Shown in pieces: positions 42,454 through 54,145 of a stretch of 64,000 nucleotides of DNA (positions are counted from its first letter, which is position 1; every line of letters starts with the position of its first letter). Where the stretch lies: assembly GCA_029961685.1 (NCBI GenBank), contig JARWKL010000007.1:30248027-30312026 (forward strand), written 5' to 3'. Below the pieces are notes generated by a model. The model searched no databases. It worked only from the letters and a program-made list of their open reading frames with translations, and was not told the origin of the DNA. Source of the DNA: Aristolochia californica. Lineage: Eukaryota > Streptophyta > Magnoliopsida > Piperales > Aristolochiaceae. The position numbers and the translations under genes were made by a program.

Positions 42454-43535
42454 TTTGGTATCAGACAGGTCCACCCTTGGGGATTCCTCTTCCCCTGATG
42501 ATTTGAGACAGTTAGTGGAAGATACTGGGCAGAGGATAGATAAGCAGGCTCATGCCCTGGAAGAGTTGCGTCAAACAACCTCTGATTTGCGTGAGGCAAT
42601 AAAATCAATGGATGCTGCCATCCAAGCTCTCCTCCGGCGACAAGAGGACCATGATACACGAGCCCAACCACCAGCTGCATACTCTCCACCACCTCCCCCA
42701 CAACCACCAATGCATCAACACCATCCCCATCTGGGGCTTGCTGTTCAAGGACCAAACACTATGCCCAGGTATTTAAAACTTGACTTTCCTATGTATGATG
42801 GGTCTAAGGACCCTTTGATTTGGTTAGCCAAGTGTGATCAGTTCTTTTATCATCAAAAAACACCTGCAGATGAAAAAGTGTATTTGGCCGCCAACCACAT
42901 GCTCGATGAAGCGCTTCTATGGTACCACCAATTCCGAAATGACCAAGTGGTTCAGGATTGGGCAACTTTTAGACAGTCTTGCATGATGAGATTTGGTCCT
43001 CCAGCTAGTAGCAATCCATTGGGAGAATTAATCAATTACAAACAAACTGGATCACTAGAGGTGTACCAAAAGACCTTCCAGGAAAGGTTAGCTCGAGCAA
43101 ACCAGTTTGTCAGCCTCACATAGTATGTCCATATTTTTACTGTTGGTTTGATAGAAGCTCTGAGATTAGAAGTTGAATTACATGCTCCTTCAGATTTAGA
43201 CCACGCTATGAATTTAGCCAGGGCAATTGAGCACAAGTAGTGTTCTAAAGGAGTCACTGGTTAGAAAACCAGCTTGGCCAGGGAGGCATAATGCCTCACC
43301 ACCAAACCCTTCCTATGGATCTCCAAGATTTAGAGACAGTGCAGCCCCACGCCCAGACATCTCTAATTTGGCTCCACCTGCTCCTTACTTCAAAAAACTT
43401 ACTAGACAGGAAATGGACCAGAGAAAGGCCAAGGGCCTCTGTTTTAATTGTGATGAACAGTATGTCATTGGACACCACTGCAAACGATTATTCAGTATAT
43501 GTCTGTGGGAGGATGGAGAAGAAATACCACCAAAG
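42454..43535 (+). pseudogene. F2 gag
   Basis: Frame open from the primer site itself (LVSDRSTLGDSSSPDDLRQLV, no ATG) to a TAG at 43121 (CAG in F1), with the gag core PRYLKLDFPMYDGSKDPL and HMLDEALLWYHQF. After a frameshift near 43240 the basic tail and an intact CCHC knuckle CFNCDEQYVIGHHC are in ORF 43227-43733, continuous with the protease, so here gag and pol were one frame. Confidence 0.9.
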
Positions 43536-44123
43536 GAGGAAATTGTGGAAACTGACCAAGAAGGTCCAGAGATTTCCCTTCATGCGATGACTGGTCTACG
43601 CAGTTCAAGCACAATGCAGGTTAAAGCCCAATTACATCATTTACAATTACTAGCTTTAGTTGACTCGGGCAGTACACATAATTTCATCAGTCAGCAGGCA
43701 GTAGAACAACTTGGGTTAGTAGTACAGCAATAGACTAGTCTTTCTGTATCAGTAGCCAATAGGGTTAAAATTACTAGTGTAGGCATATCACCAGCCACAC
43801 ACTTTGATATTGAGGGATATGCATTTGTTGCAAATTTTCTGGTGATTCCACTATCAGGATTCGATTTGGTACTAGGAATTAAATGGCTACAATTGTTGGG
43901 ACCAATACTATGGGATTTCCAAGCTCTGACCATGTCTTTTATAGAGGACCAACATCAGATTATATTGCATGGCACACAAGCACCACTCACCTGCGCACTA
44001 CAGGTTGCCCAGGTCCAGACCACAAAGATATGTAAGTTATCTCACTTACTTACATAATTTGAAGATATCTTTCAAGACCCTAATGCCTTACCTCCAATTA
44101 GGCACTATGATCACCGTATCCGT
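43536..44123 (+). pseudogene. F2 protease and linker
   Basis: ALVDSGSTHNFISQQAVEQLG at the end of ORF 43227-43733 (TAG at 43731), then LVIPLSGFDLVLGIKWLQLLGP in 43842-44057, TAA at 44055, and the linker FEDIFQDPNALPPIRHYDHRI. Confidence 0.88.
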
Positions 44124-45455
44124 TTGAAAACGGGTACTGAGCTGGTAGTAGTGCGTTCGTATCGTTACCCCCACTTACAGAAGGATGAGATTGAAAGGCA
44201 GTGCCAGCAGATGTTAGCACAGGGTATTATTCAGCCCAACAGGTCTCCTTTTTCCTCACCGGTATTACTAGTCTGCAAGCATGATAAGTCATGGAGGTTC
44301 TGTGTGGATTACCGACAACTCAATGCCCATACCATTAAAGATAAATTTCCTATTCCAGTGGTGGACGAGCTGTTAGACGAGCTACATGGAGCTACTATTT
44401 TTACTAAACTCGATTTGAAATCTGGCTATCATCAAATCCGAGTTCATCCATTAGATGTGGAGAAAATAGCGTTCCACACGCATCACGGCCATTTTGAATT
44501 CCTTGTAATGCTATTTGGTTTGTCAAATGCGCCTTCCACCTTCCATGCCCTCATGAATGAGGTATTTTCCTCTCTCTTGAGAAAATATGTATTGATATTT
44601 TTTGACGATATTTTGGTCTATAGCAACAGCTGGGAAGAACATCTTCAGCACCTTCACTAGGTATTTTCTCTTATACGTTCACATCATTTGGTTTTAAATC
44701 GGTCAAAATATTCTATGGGCACATCAGAAGTGGCATACTTGGGCCACGTTATTTCAGCAGCAGGGGTGAAGGTAGATCAGAGTAAGATAGAGGCGGTCAC
44801 AGATTGGCCTATTCCTACATCTATTACAGCCTTAAGAGGATTTTTGGGCCTAGCTGGATATTATAGAAAATTTATTCGTAGCTATGGCCAGCTTGCAGCT
44901 CCGCTCAACAATCTCCTCAAGAAAAATGCTTTTACCTGGTCAGAGACAGCAGCTCATTCCTTTCAGCAATGGAAAGACACCATATCATCAGCCCCAGTTT
45001 TGCAGCTCCCCGACTTTGATGAGTCATTTTTAGTGGAATGTGATGCTTCTGGGGGCAGTATTTGCGCAGTGTTGCACCAACAGGGCCACCCGATTGCTTA
45101 CTTTAGCCGTCAACTGGGCCAACACCACCACAAGTTGGCAGCTAATGAGAGGGAATTGATCGGATTAGCGAAAGCTATACAACATTGCCGCCCTTATCTA
45201 TGGGGACATTCTTTTTTTATTCGCACTGATCATTGCAGCCTCAAGTATCTCCTTGAGCAGCGTCTCACTACTTCACCACAACAGCATCGGTTAAGTAAGC
45301 TTATTGGGTTTGACTTTTCTGTCGAGTATAAACTGGGAAGTTTGAATGTAGGGGCTGATGCATTATCTTGTCTGGACGTTCCAGAGCCGCAATTAAATTC
45401 CATCAGTCAGCCCAGAGCTCTCTTGTTGGATTTGATACAGGAAGAGGGACAATAG
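44124..45455 (+). pseudogene. F2 reverse transcriptase and RNase H
   Basis: ORF 44124-44660: [54 protein letters not shown] and an intact catalytic box FFDDILVYS. After a TAG at 44658, ORF 44688-45455: YLGHVISAAGVKV, FLGLAGYYRKFIRSYG, RNase H FLVECDASGGSICAVLHQ, ANERELIGLAKAIQH, FIRTDHCSLKYLLEQR, NVGADALS. The better preserved of the two F polymerases. Confidence 0.92.
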
Positions 45456-46285
45456 TACCCGGATATTATCTCCTTAAGCCAGGACATCCAGCAGGGGACA
45501 GCGGCAAACAATTGGAGGGTTCAGGACAATCTCGTCCTCTACAAAAACATAATTTTTCTACACCACACATCCCCTCTGATTAACAGCATTTTAGCCTCCT
45601 TCCATGACAGTACACATGAGGGCCGACAAAAAACATATTTTCGGATCAGCAGGGAATTTTATTGGAGGGGCATGAAGCGCAGTATAGCTGATTATGTGGC
45701 TGCTTGTCAGACTTGTCAACGGAATAAAGCTGAAACATTAAGTCCAGCTGGGTTGCTCCAACCACTTCAGCTTCCGTCACAGGTCTGGTCTGATATTTCT
45801 ATGGACTTCCCTCTTCGTCGGATAAATCTGTTATCCTTGTAGTGGTGGATCGTTTCTCTAAGTATGGGCATTTCATTCCTCTGGCGCATCCTTACACTGC
45901 AACTCAGGTCGCTCAACTTTTTATGAATAACATTGTCCGCTTACATGGGATGTCTAATTCAATTACCAGTGATAGGGATGCAATCTTTACAAGTACCTTT
46001 TGGAAAGAACTCTTCAAGTTACAGGGCACAACGTTAGCCTTTTCAGTAGCCTACCATCCACATACTGATGGTCAGACAGAGGTCGTCAACAGAACCATTG
46101 AAATGTATCTCCACTGTTTCATGGGGGACTCACCTAAGAGGTGGGTTAAGTGGCTCGCCTAGGCTGAGTTCTATTACAACACCTCCTACCACAGTGCACT
46201 CGGCACAACCCCATTCAAGGTAGTATATGGTAGAGAACCTCCCCGTCTTTTAGCCTATAAACCAGGGGCCTCTAAAGTCGCCACT
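45456..46285 (+). pseudogene. F2 integrase core
   Basis: Zinc module THEGRQKTYFRISREFYWRGM and AACQTCQRNKAE in 45600-45730. The first catalytic aspartate lies in SDISMDF, directly followed by a loss of about 13 bp near 45808 that shifts the frame. ORF 45842-46162 carries ITSDRDAIFTSTFW and DGQTEVVNRTIE. A TAG (TGG in F1) is at 46160. Confidence 0.88.
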
Positions 46286-46833
46286 TTGGACCAAGCATTA
46301 GCTGAAAGAGACACATTCATCACTGAGGTGCGCACTCATCTACAGGAGGCACAAGTTTCTATGAAAAAATATTATGACAAGAAGCACCGGGAAGTCTTCT
46401 TTTCTCTTGGATATTATGTTTGGTTGCATCTCCAACACTACAGGCAGCTGTCATTGACAGCCTCCAAACATCACAAGCTCTCTCCTAAATATTATGGTCC
46501 CTTTCAGGTGATGGACCGCATTGGGATAGTGGCCTACAGATTGCAGCTTCCGCCAGAGGCCAGAATTCACAACGTCTTTCCTGTCTCACAATTAAAGGCC
46601 TTCCAAGGTGATTCGCCTTTGCTACACACCCCGCTGCACCCACTCCATGAGGGACGTGTACTTTCTACCCCAGCACAGGTATTACAAACTCGTCGTATTC
46701 AGGGTGATTGGGAGATCTTAGTGCAATGGGCAGATGCTGACCCCAATGACACGACATGGGACCCATTAGCAGAGTTTCACACCCTCTACCCATTTTTTGA
46801 GCTTGAGGACAAGCTCTTCCTCCAGGGGGGTGA
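46286..46833 (+). pseudogene. F2 integrase C-terminus and chromodomain
   Basis: HKLSPKYYGPFQVMDRIG, the KLHDVFHVS-type motif as RIHNVFPVSQL, then the chromodomain LQTRRIQGDWEILVQWADADPNDTTWDPLAEFHTLYPFFELEDKLFLQ. The frame runs through the polypurine tract (AGGGGGGTGA) into the LTR. Confidence 0.9.
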
Positions 46834-47281
46834 TGTTATGGACTCCATAGCATCACGAGTTATCCATAGGCATAGGAATTAAATTATGTCAATTTAATTT
46901 TCATGTAATTTCAATTCGGTTTGGTTTACTTTATTTGGTTTGGTTTACTTTGGGTTGGTTCAATGTAATGTGGCGTGAACCACTTGACCTATGGGTCATC
47001 TTTGTATTTCCGTCCTCAACCCTATTTAGGGGGACGTGAAGGAGAAGAGAGGCAAGTATTGAGAAAATTATATTTTACAGGTCAGAATCTCCCTCAGAGG
47101 TCTAGGTCGGATTCTCCCTTTGAGGTCCAAGGTTGAGCTTCCTCCAAAGCTCATTCGTTCTAATTGAGTTCCACCATTACTCGTTCAAGAAACAAGAATT
47201 CTCTTCCAACGTCAAGATCATCCATGGAGGGAAGAGAGGAAAGAAGGGTGACTCGATCCATGGTAAGGGAAGAACCTAACA
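46834..47281 (+). repeat. F2 3' LTR
   Basis: 448 bp, TGTTATGGACTCC to GAACCTAACA; very close to the 5' LTR, indicating recent insertion. Followed by the GTGA target duplicate. Confidence 0.93.
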
Positions 47282-47690
47282 GTGACCGAGCCCACAAATC
47301 AATACCAGTAACAGCATTAGCAACCGTAACCATGTCTCTGGAACTGGAAGTATAGAGTTCTAGTTTTAACTCCTCGTGCAACAATCATATCTCCCTTAGT
47401 GACTTTCCAAATAGCACCATTTAAAGTCACATTATGACCTTCACCATTAAGCTACCCTACTGAGATCAGATTGCACAACAGTTTTGGTACATGTCTCACC
47501 TTGTGAATTTTCCATACTGACCCATTTGACATCCTCAAACTGACATTACCAATACCGACAATATCAAAAGGTTCTCCATCAGAAAGATACACCTTTCCAT
47601 GATCTTCAGCAACATAATTCTCTATGATCTCACGATGTGCAGTGGTGTAAAAAGAAGCTCCTGAATCTAGCACACAAGAGTTAATAAGGC
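47282..47690 (-). pseudogene. H2 protease
   Basis: ORF 47452-47673: MLDSGASFYTTAHREIIENYVAEDHG, DGEPFDIVGIGNVSLRMSNGSVWKIHKVRHVPKLLCNLISVG. The D-S-G-A active-site motif and the VRHVP-LxxNLISV end are typical of Ty1/copia protease. Bases 47282-47450 link it to the integrase part on the other side of F2. Confidence 0.9.
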
Positions 47691-48513
47691 TATCAATTGA
47701 AAAGAGTAAAGCAACTTATATTTCTTCAGTCACTGCATTTGCAACATCATGTTTCTTTACATCATTCTTTGGTGCTTTGCAATTATTCTTTAGCCACACT
47801 CCTTCCTAATTTGGATTTGCTTCTTCCATTCCTTCACTTCCCTCTATCGTTGCCCTTGTTGGAATTCCTCTCAAAGTTCCTGCCCCTAGTATCAACATTT
47901 TGTGTAGAATTAGATGTTGACGATTCTCCGGAGTCCTTTCTACGAACTTCCTTAGCAAGAATAGTATCCCAAACATCATTAAAGATCAACTTCCCATTGT
48001 TTACAAACTTGTTAACCGCAACCCTCATAGGCTCCCAACAATTTGGCAGAGAAGCCAAAATAATTAAAGCACGAACCTCATCATCAATTGATTGAAAACT
48101 TTGCTAAACTCATTCAAATGCGTTGCCACTAACGTATTTTATGTCATCTTTAAATTGAAGAGTTTTTCATGAGATGTACCTTATTATTTGCGGAAGGGTT
48201 CTCATACATGTCAGACAGAATCTTCATCATTCCCACCGTGGTTTTCTCCAATGCCATATTGTGATCGACATTCTTCGACAGTGTTAACCAAACTACTCTC
48301 GACACTTGTCTATTAAGGAGATTCTACTCATCATCTTTCATGTCTTTGCTTTCAAATCTAGAAGTGGTCAGTGCAGCTTTTTATTGTGTAGATAATCTTT
48401 GATCTCTATCCTCCATAACTCAAAATCCATACCATCAAACTTGTTAATTCCAAGTGTCGATCCTTCTCTGCTAGCCATTGCTCTCAATCACGAACCAAAG
48501 CTTTGATACCTCT
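47691..48513 (-). pseudogene. H2 gag
   Basis: ORF 47834-48058: MASLPNCWEPMRVAVNKF, LIFNDVWDTILAKEVRRKDSGESS, then RGRNFERNSNKGNDRGK, the basic region that normally precedes a zinc knuckle; the knuckle itself is not visible. Upstream parts (48060-48490) show gag text in broken frames. An initiation region lies near 48480 beside the primer site. Confidence 0.75.
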
Positions 48514-48921
48514 TGTTAGGAATTAGATTCCCTATTTTCAAACTAACGAGAGCAATAATAATAATTGTATAAGAAAAAAGGCAGAATGAAAATACAACAA
48601 GATTTATATAGGTTCACCAATCCTGTCTTTCGCTGCTACAGTAATTCATTATGAAGATGAAATAGTTTACAAGAGAAATCGCACACACTCACAGATGTTT
48701 TTCTCTAACCTCTCTCGGGCCATAACTCAAGATCCCTCTCTAATGATGAACCCTAATAGCGGTGCCCCAAATATAAAGAGAAAACTAGGGCAAATTCAAT
48801 AAAAGAGTGAATTCCCCAAAATTTCCTTATTGAAACAATAGTCAATATATCGTAGACCTTTCATGGACTCCCCACCCCCCTTCCAATCCCCACGACGTTG
48901 ATTACGCTCCACAACTTAATA
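48514..48921 (-). repeat. H2 5' LTR
   Basis: 408 bp in reverse complement, TGTTAGGAATTAG to CTTAATA (ACA altered to ATA at the tip). Primer site in reverse complement immediately to the left. Confidence 0.85.
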
Positions 48922-48997
48922 GGAGGAGGTTTACAATGAATACAATGTCCTTAGGGCTACAAGCTTTATGAAAGAAAAAACATAAGTAGACATACAT
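48922..48997 (-). repeat. I-type LTR, remaining part
   Basis: GGAGGAGGTTTACAATG onward continues the LTR interrupted at 38760 (compare 21545-21610). Confidence 0.7.
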
Positions 48998-49392
48998 TGT
49001 TGGAAGATGGACCCTAGCCCACACGACCAAGGAAGGCTCACACATCCAAGCGTGTTAGAAGATGGGCTCAAACCTATAAACCAAGGAAGACCCACACATC
49101 CAAGAGATGTGGAAGATGGGTTCAAGGCCCACAGATCAAGGAGAAGGCCTATAGGCCCATATAGTGATGCAAAATGGAAAACAAATAGTCATCTCATATA
49201 ATTGGTATTGATGTAATTAATTTAAGTCTAGTAGCATGATTGCAATATTATAATTTTATCAATCTATAAATTGAGCTTCAGGGAGAGAGTTAGGACATAA
49301 GTCTGTAACCTCTCCTTCCTCTAGTTTTCTCCCAATGAGTCCCTCTCTCATTTTCTTCTTGAGCTAAATCCATGGAGTCTTGAAAATCAACA
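48998..49392 (+). repeat. LTR J
   Basis: 395 bp, TGTTGGAAGATGG to AAAATCAACA, followed by the primer site TGGTATTAGAG at 49393. The first third holds about three GGAAGATGGGCTC/AAGGAAG motifs in tandem. No second J LTR is present in the window. Confidence 0.8.
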
Positions 49393-50820
49393 TGGTATTA
49401 GAGTATTGATATTTAGGGACTCGTAGCTATGGTGTTTTTAGATTTCCATTTTTTTTGCTAGGATAATCAGTTCCGTTTTTTCTCATTTAATCTGTTGATT
49501 CTTTCTCTGCATGTCATCTCCTCTAAACCAGAGTTTGAAATTGCTCCTTATGATTCTTTCTCAAAAGAAAGAGAAGAAAGAAAATCTGAATCCCAATTTC
49601 TCTTCCGAGTTGCATCTGAGTTGACCCAAGTTAACTCCGCTGAACAACGTCATACATGATTCCAGCGCAAGCGTTATTTTATTTCCAAATGCATTTTGAT
49701 GTCCGTCTCCCAAAACTCAATAGTAAGTGATGTGGTCTAGGGACTCCCAATGCATATTTTGAACCTTCAACCAGATAAAAAAATCCTCAAACCAAAAGAA
49801 GAGTCGGTGCATAAGAAATTACCACCAAGAGGAGCAAATCACAACTCCAATTAGAATACGTGTCATCATTTCTAACCCTACCGATGCGACAAGTGGAGGA
49901 GAGATTCTCCATAGCTAAAGATGGACAGGTGGTTGGCGGTAGCTCGAAAGCACCATGGTTGGATGCCAATCAATTATCTGATAAAATCTCTTCGATATGA
50001 AGGTTTACACTTAATAGAGAAACTCTTATCTTTGTAAGTAAGTTATTGTAGAAGATTCTAGACAGCAACACCTCCTGAAATAAAGATGTTTAGCCGGGAG
50101 AGATAGAATAGATGACTTTATTTCGAGGACACGAAGATTTTCAATTTTTTAGATGACGAAGCAAATGAAGAGAGTATCAGAAGCAAAACGAATTGGGCAA
50201 ATTAGATTTGGAAAGACGAAGTTTTGATAATTGCCATTCCATTCTTACCGCGCTTTCGATTTCTCGGTTCACGGATCTACGATTCGTGGTATCTTCGCTT
50301 TACTGGTATGATTAATTTCTAGAAAGATTACTCTAGAGCAGCTGGAGACCAGAGTCGTGAAATCATTCCTCTCTTGGTGATTAACAACGTAGAAATTTCA
50401 GCTGGTTTCGTCAACTTAGGATTTTCGGAGTCGTGAAATCCTTCTTGCTTTGCTATCGACGACTTGCTCTGCTTGGTAGCTTATCAGCAACTTGATTATC
50501 GCCAGCCTGGTCTCGACTTCTTATTGATTGGTTCCGCCGAACAACTTCCCGCTGTCGAAGATTTCCAGCTTTTCTACCATCTAGCATCCAAAAATTGCAC
50601 CGAAGATGACTACTACTCACGGAGAGACAGTCGCTGAGCGTTCTTGCCATGATTACCATCGGAGAATATATTTGCTGCTATTTCATTTTTTGAACAATTC
50701 TCTTGGCCTTCAACTCCGGTAATCTCACAAATCTCTTCCAAGCTGTGGAAGCAACATTGCTTAGGTTTTATGCTCCGTTTTGCGGGGAGGAAAATGATGA
50801 ATAATTAAAAGGCCTAAGAT
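49393..50820 (+). other. J internal leader, no coding sequence seen
   Basis: Follows the J primer site. I find no gag or pol text; all ORFs are short and on either strand. A hAT-like element interrupts it at 50821 and a further 93 bp (53155-53247) may be its continuation. Confidence 0.5.
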
Positions 50821-53147
50821 TAGGGGTGGCATCGATCTGAGCCGAGCCCGAACCTGCCTATGTTCGAGCCGAACTTGATTTAAATATTTTGAGCTGAGCT
50901 TCAAGCCGAGCTTCGTCTCGAGCCTAAAATTGTTATCGAGCTTGAGCCCAAAAATTTTAACCGAGTTCGATTTGAGCTTCAAGCCGAGCTTGAGCTTCAA
51001 CATACATTTAAAACTTTTCAAAAAAGATATATCAAATAAATTATATATAAAATTATGCATACATTTTACATAAAATTGGGCATGACCTCTTCATAAAATT
51101 GGGTATAACCTATATATATAATACACATATAAGATTGGGCATGACCTCTACTTAAATTTGAGCATAATCTATGTATATAATACCTATATAAAATTCGGCA
51201 TGACCTCTACTTAAAATTGGGCATAATTTACATACATAATACCTACATAAACACTCCATAAAATTGTCTATACATTCCATAAACACTCTATGAAATTATT
51301 TATACCCTCCATAAAATAGTTTAAACACTTCATACACTGCATAACATTATGAATAAACTCCACACAATAATCAAACACAACAAAATTAAATGAAATATCA
51401 CTATCAATTTACAATCACCTAAATAAAAACTATAAATAGAAAATAATATACGTTTCAGCATGATCAAAATCTCCACCTATGACAAAAACAAAAAAATAAA
51501 ATTAGTTATTATCAGATAAAAAAATATTCTTCCACTACTAGTTACTTAATGTTGTTAAAAATATTAAAATTAGCATGATGAGAAAAACATGAAAAATCAT
51601 GTAGCTGGTAGCATTATCACTACACTCTTCTTCTCAGGCTGTAATCATTAAACAAAATTTTAATAAATAAAACTAAAAAAATACTAAAAAATATCATAAT
51701 AAATAATTAATCAAAGAAATTCTCCTTTTGATTTTTCTTTACACCGTGAAGAGCCCGAACCCAATCACTGCCACAAATCAAAGCTTGAACCGTATTTGGT
51801 GCCAAGAAAGATCGATATGAGTCTATTACTAAATGTAGACTTTGAAGCTACTGTGGATATGAGAATTATAAGGGGGGGTTAGTCAACAAACTTAAAATTT
51901 GAATCTCCTACTTCAAATTCATTTCATTCATCTACATGAAATTCAATTTCAAACTTGGTATTAGTGTGGACAAGTTCATGTACACTGGAAAACAGTTTCT
52001 AGTGTAAGTGTCCCAAAATGAGAAAAATATAAAAAACAAGAAAATAAGTAATTTATAATAGTATACTTAATTAAAACATAATACTTAAACCCAAAATTAG
52101 GTAAAACAAACATGATTACAACACGAATAAGTAATTTAATGTATAATTAAAATAAATTAATATATTAATTGATTAAATTAGATATTATATTATTTAATGA
52201 TTGCAGTTTATTGTACATTAATACAATAATTATGTCAGCCAATTAACTGTACACATGATTAATTATAAAAAATAATAAATAAACAGGAAAATTTGATCAA
52301 ATACTAACTACACACTATATTTTTACGTATTGTTGCATCGTCCGGAGGAAAAGTAGTACTAGAGGCGGTTAGGGCTGACAAAATTACATCGTCCAAGAGG
52401 AAAATCAAGCTGAGAATAGGATTTGCAAGTTTTATTTTTTTTATAAAAAAATCGCACGTGCGAAGTGTGAACTGCACGTGTGAGTTCGTACGCTGTGCGG
52501 GACGGAGCGTCGAGGGGGGAAAATAATTTCCCCCCTCAACTTAGGTATCGGGGGGGGGGGGGGGGAGGGGGGGGGGGGGTTCTGTGCCATTCCGGCGAGA
52601 GCGGTGGCCGGCTGATCTGATGGCGGTAGTAGGGGGGTGAGGACGATGGGAGAGGGTTCAAAGCAGCTGCTCTAGCTGGGGTACGACAAGGTGAGGACGA
52701 CGCTACGGGAGTCGACACCGACGGTGATTAGAGGCAGAGAAGGCAATGCGCGGGGGGAAGGATTAGCTGCGGTTGTGGCGGAAGGGGCACCAGTGACGAG
52801 AGGGAGAAGGGAGATGGAGGCCAAAAGAGGGAGAGAAATTTCAGAGGAAGAAGAGAGAAGGAAAGGAGGAGACCAAGAGAGAGCGAGAGCACGGGAGAGA
52901 CCAAAAAAAAAATTTGGGAAACGGCAGACTACGGAAAATTTCTCAAATCCCCTCGAATCCGCTGCTCGTTAAATTAACGAGCCGACTTGCTAGTCATTGA
53001 GCCGAATCTGGCTTTGGTCAAGCTTGGCTCGTTAATTTAAACGAGCTTATTTTGGATCTCGAGCTTGAGAGATACCGAATCGAACCAAGCCGGCACTGAG
53101 CCCAACTCAAGCCGCTCGTGAGCCTGCTTGGTTCAAAGCCACCCCTA
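50821..53147. mobile_element. hAT-like non-autonomous DNA transposon
   Basis: 2327 bp with perfect 10-bp terminal inverted repeats TAGGGGTGGC and GCCACCCCTA; flanks carry CTAAGAT at 50814-50820 and 53148-53154, compatible with the 8-bp hAT duplication with one mismatch. Both subterminal 200-bp regions are packed with GAGCYYGAGC-type motifs, in inverted orientation at the two ends, as in Ac-like elements where the transposase binds. No transposase is encoded. The interior holds a very AT-rich half and a GC-rich purine block near 52440-52970. Confidence 0.85.
52440..52975. other. GC-rich cargo block in hAT-like element
   Basis: Composition differs sharply from the AT-rich surroundings. It begins with CGCACGTGCG and GCACGTGTG motifs, contains a poly(G) tract (52550-52565, one A, 52567-52579) and an open frame 52691-52972 that is Arg/Glu-rich and resembles no family I know. 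It may be a captured host promoter/5' exon piece. Confidence 0.45.
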
Positions 53148-53247
53148 CTAAGATAGGTAAGTGCTTTTAATCCCTGAGCAACCTGAACCGAGTCTCTTTT
53201 GACCCATCGAGTTAATCCAGCGAGTGGGCACTACTCTCATTCTGTTC

Positions 53248-53688
53248 TGTTGGAAGATAGGGCCAAGCCTACACGACTAAGGAAGACCCACATATCTAAG
53301 AGTATTATAAGATGGGCCAAAAAACCAAAGAAAGCCCACAAGATAGACCCAAGCACATAAGAAATAGGACCTACCATGATTACCACGAGTTGGCATCCTT
53401 ATCACATAAGTTGGAAGATCAAGAAGGACTCACAAAGACATCTTTATCTTATGGTCACATCCTACAAGAGTTCTAGTTTGAGTTATGTTTGTCTTTTATC
53501 TACATTGAGTTATTTAGTTACGCTAGGACTTATTTTAAGTGTTAGAGTTTGGGTGTAATTGGGACAAAGGTAGTTTTATTGTAATTGGACTCTACTACCT
53601 TCCTCTATTATAAATAGAGGTTCATGTACTCTGATTATAATAAGTTAAGGAAGTCAATGAAGTATTTCTCTTTTCCATAAACTTAACA
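53248..53688 (+). repeat. Copia A LTR (A1)
   Basis: 441 bp, TGTTGGAAGATAGG to ACTTAACA, with a palindromic TATA box CTATTATAAATAG near 53605. A primer site, TGGCATCAGAGCAGG, follows at 53689. Confidence 0.9.
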
Positions 53689-54145
53689 TGGCATCAGAGC
53701 AGGTTCTGTGAGTTGACTTGAGCAATCCACCGAGATAATGAGATTCCTTTCTCTAAACCCTAAACCCTAAGTCTAGGTTTGTAGTTATTTTCTTTCATTC
53801 CCTACACCCATAGTTTGATTTGCATTTTTAAACTCTATACTGAGATTTTCATATTGTAAATTATATATTGACGGAAAGATATTTGAGTCTATTTTCCAAT
53901 AAAAATTGATTTTTTCAAATCGGAGTTATATGCAAAGCGAAATTGATATTTTAATGAGCAAAGGTCAGATTACAAAAAGGTTCAAACAGCTGCAGCAAGC
54001 TTCAACTTCTAAGGTATTTAATGCTATCAAAAACTAGAATCTATATGAAGAAATATATATCAAAAGAAAAATATGTAAGTCTATTATTTTACCCATTCAA
54101 CCAATTTTTTATCTGAGTTATCTACAAAGATAAATCGATATTTGA
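53689..54145 (+). repeat. Copia A leader joined to E2 gag
   Basis: Begins at the primer site; telobox AAACCCTAAACCCTAAG at 53756-53772; then one unit of the 191-bp repeat. At about 54140-54150 A sequence changes to gag of E2 without an intervening E LTR. Confidence 0.8.

Larger units (their letters stand above)
41763..47281 (+). mobile_element. F2, complete gypsy chromovirus inside H2
   Basis: LTRs 41763-42211 and 46834-47281; target duplication GTGA at 41759-41762 and 47282-47285 (the uninterrupted H1 copy reads CATGTGACCGAG, so the original 5 bp were probably GTGAC). Between the 5' LTR and gag lies a TRIM P interior plus LTR. Gag to chromodomain present, with stops at 43121, 43731, 44055, 44658, 45453 and 46160 and a small deletion near 45808. 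Confidence 0.93.
38761..48921 (-). mobile_element. Copia H2, full-length, split by F2
   Basis: Minus-strand Ty1/copia with LTRs at 38761-39180 and 48514-48921; near-perfect target duplication GGAAG and GGAGG at 38756-38760 and 48922-48926. Primer site in reverse complement near 48502-48512; polypurine tract in reverse complement ATCTCCCACTT at 39181. Domain order in its own sense: gag, protease, integrase, RT, RNase H (the copia order). Without F2 the element is about 4.6 kb. Many stops. Confidence 0.88.
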
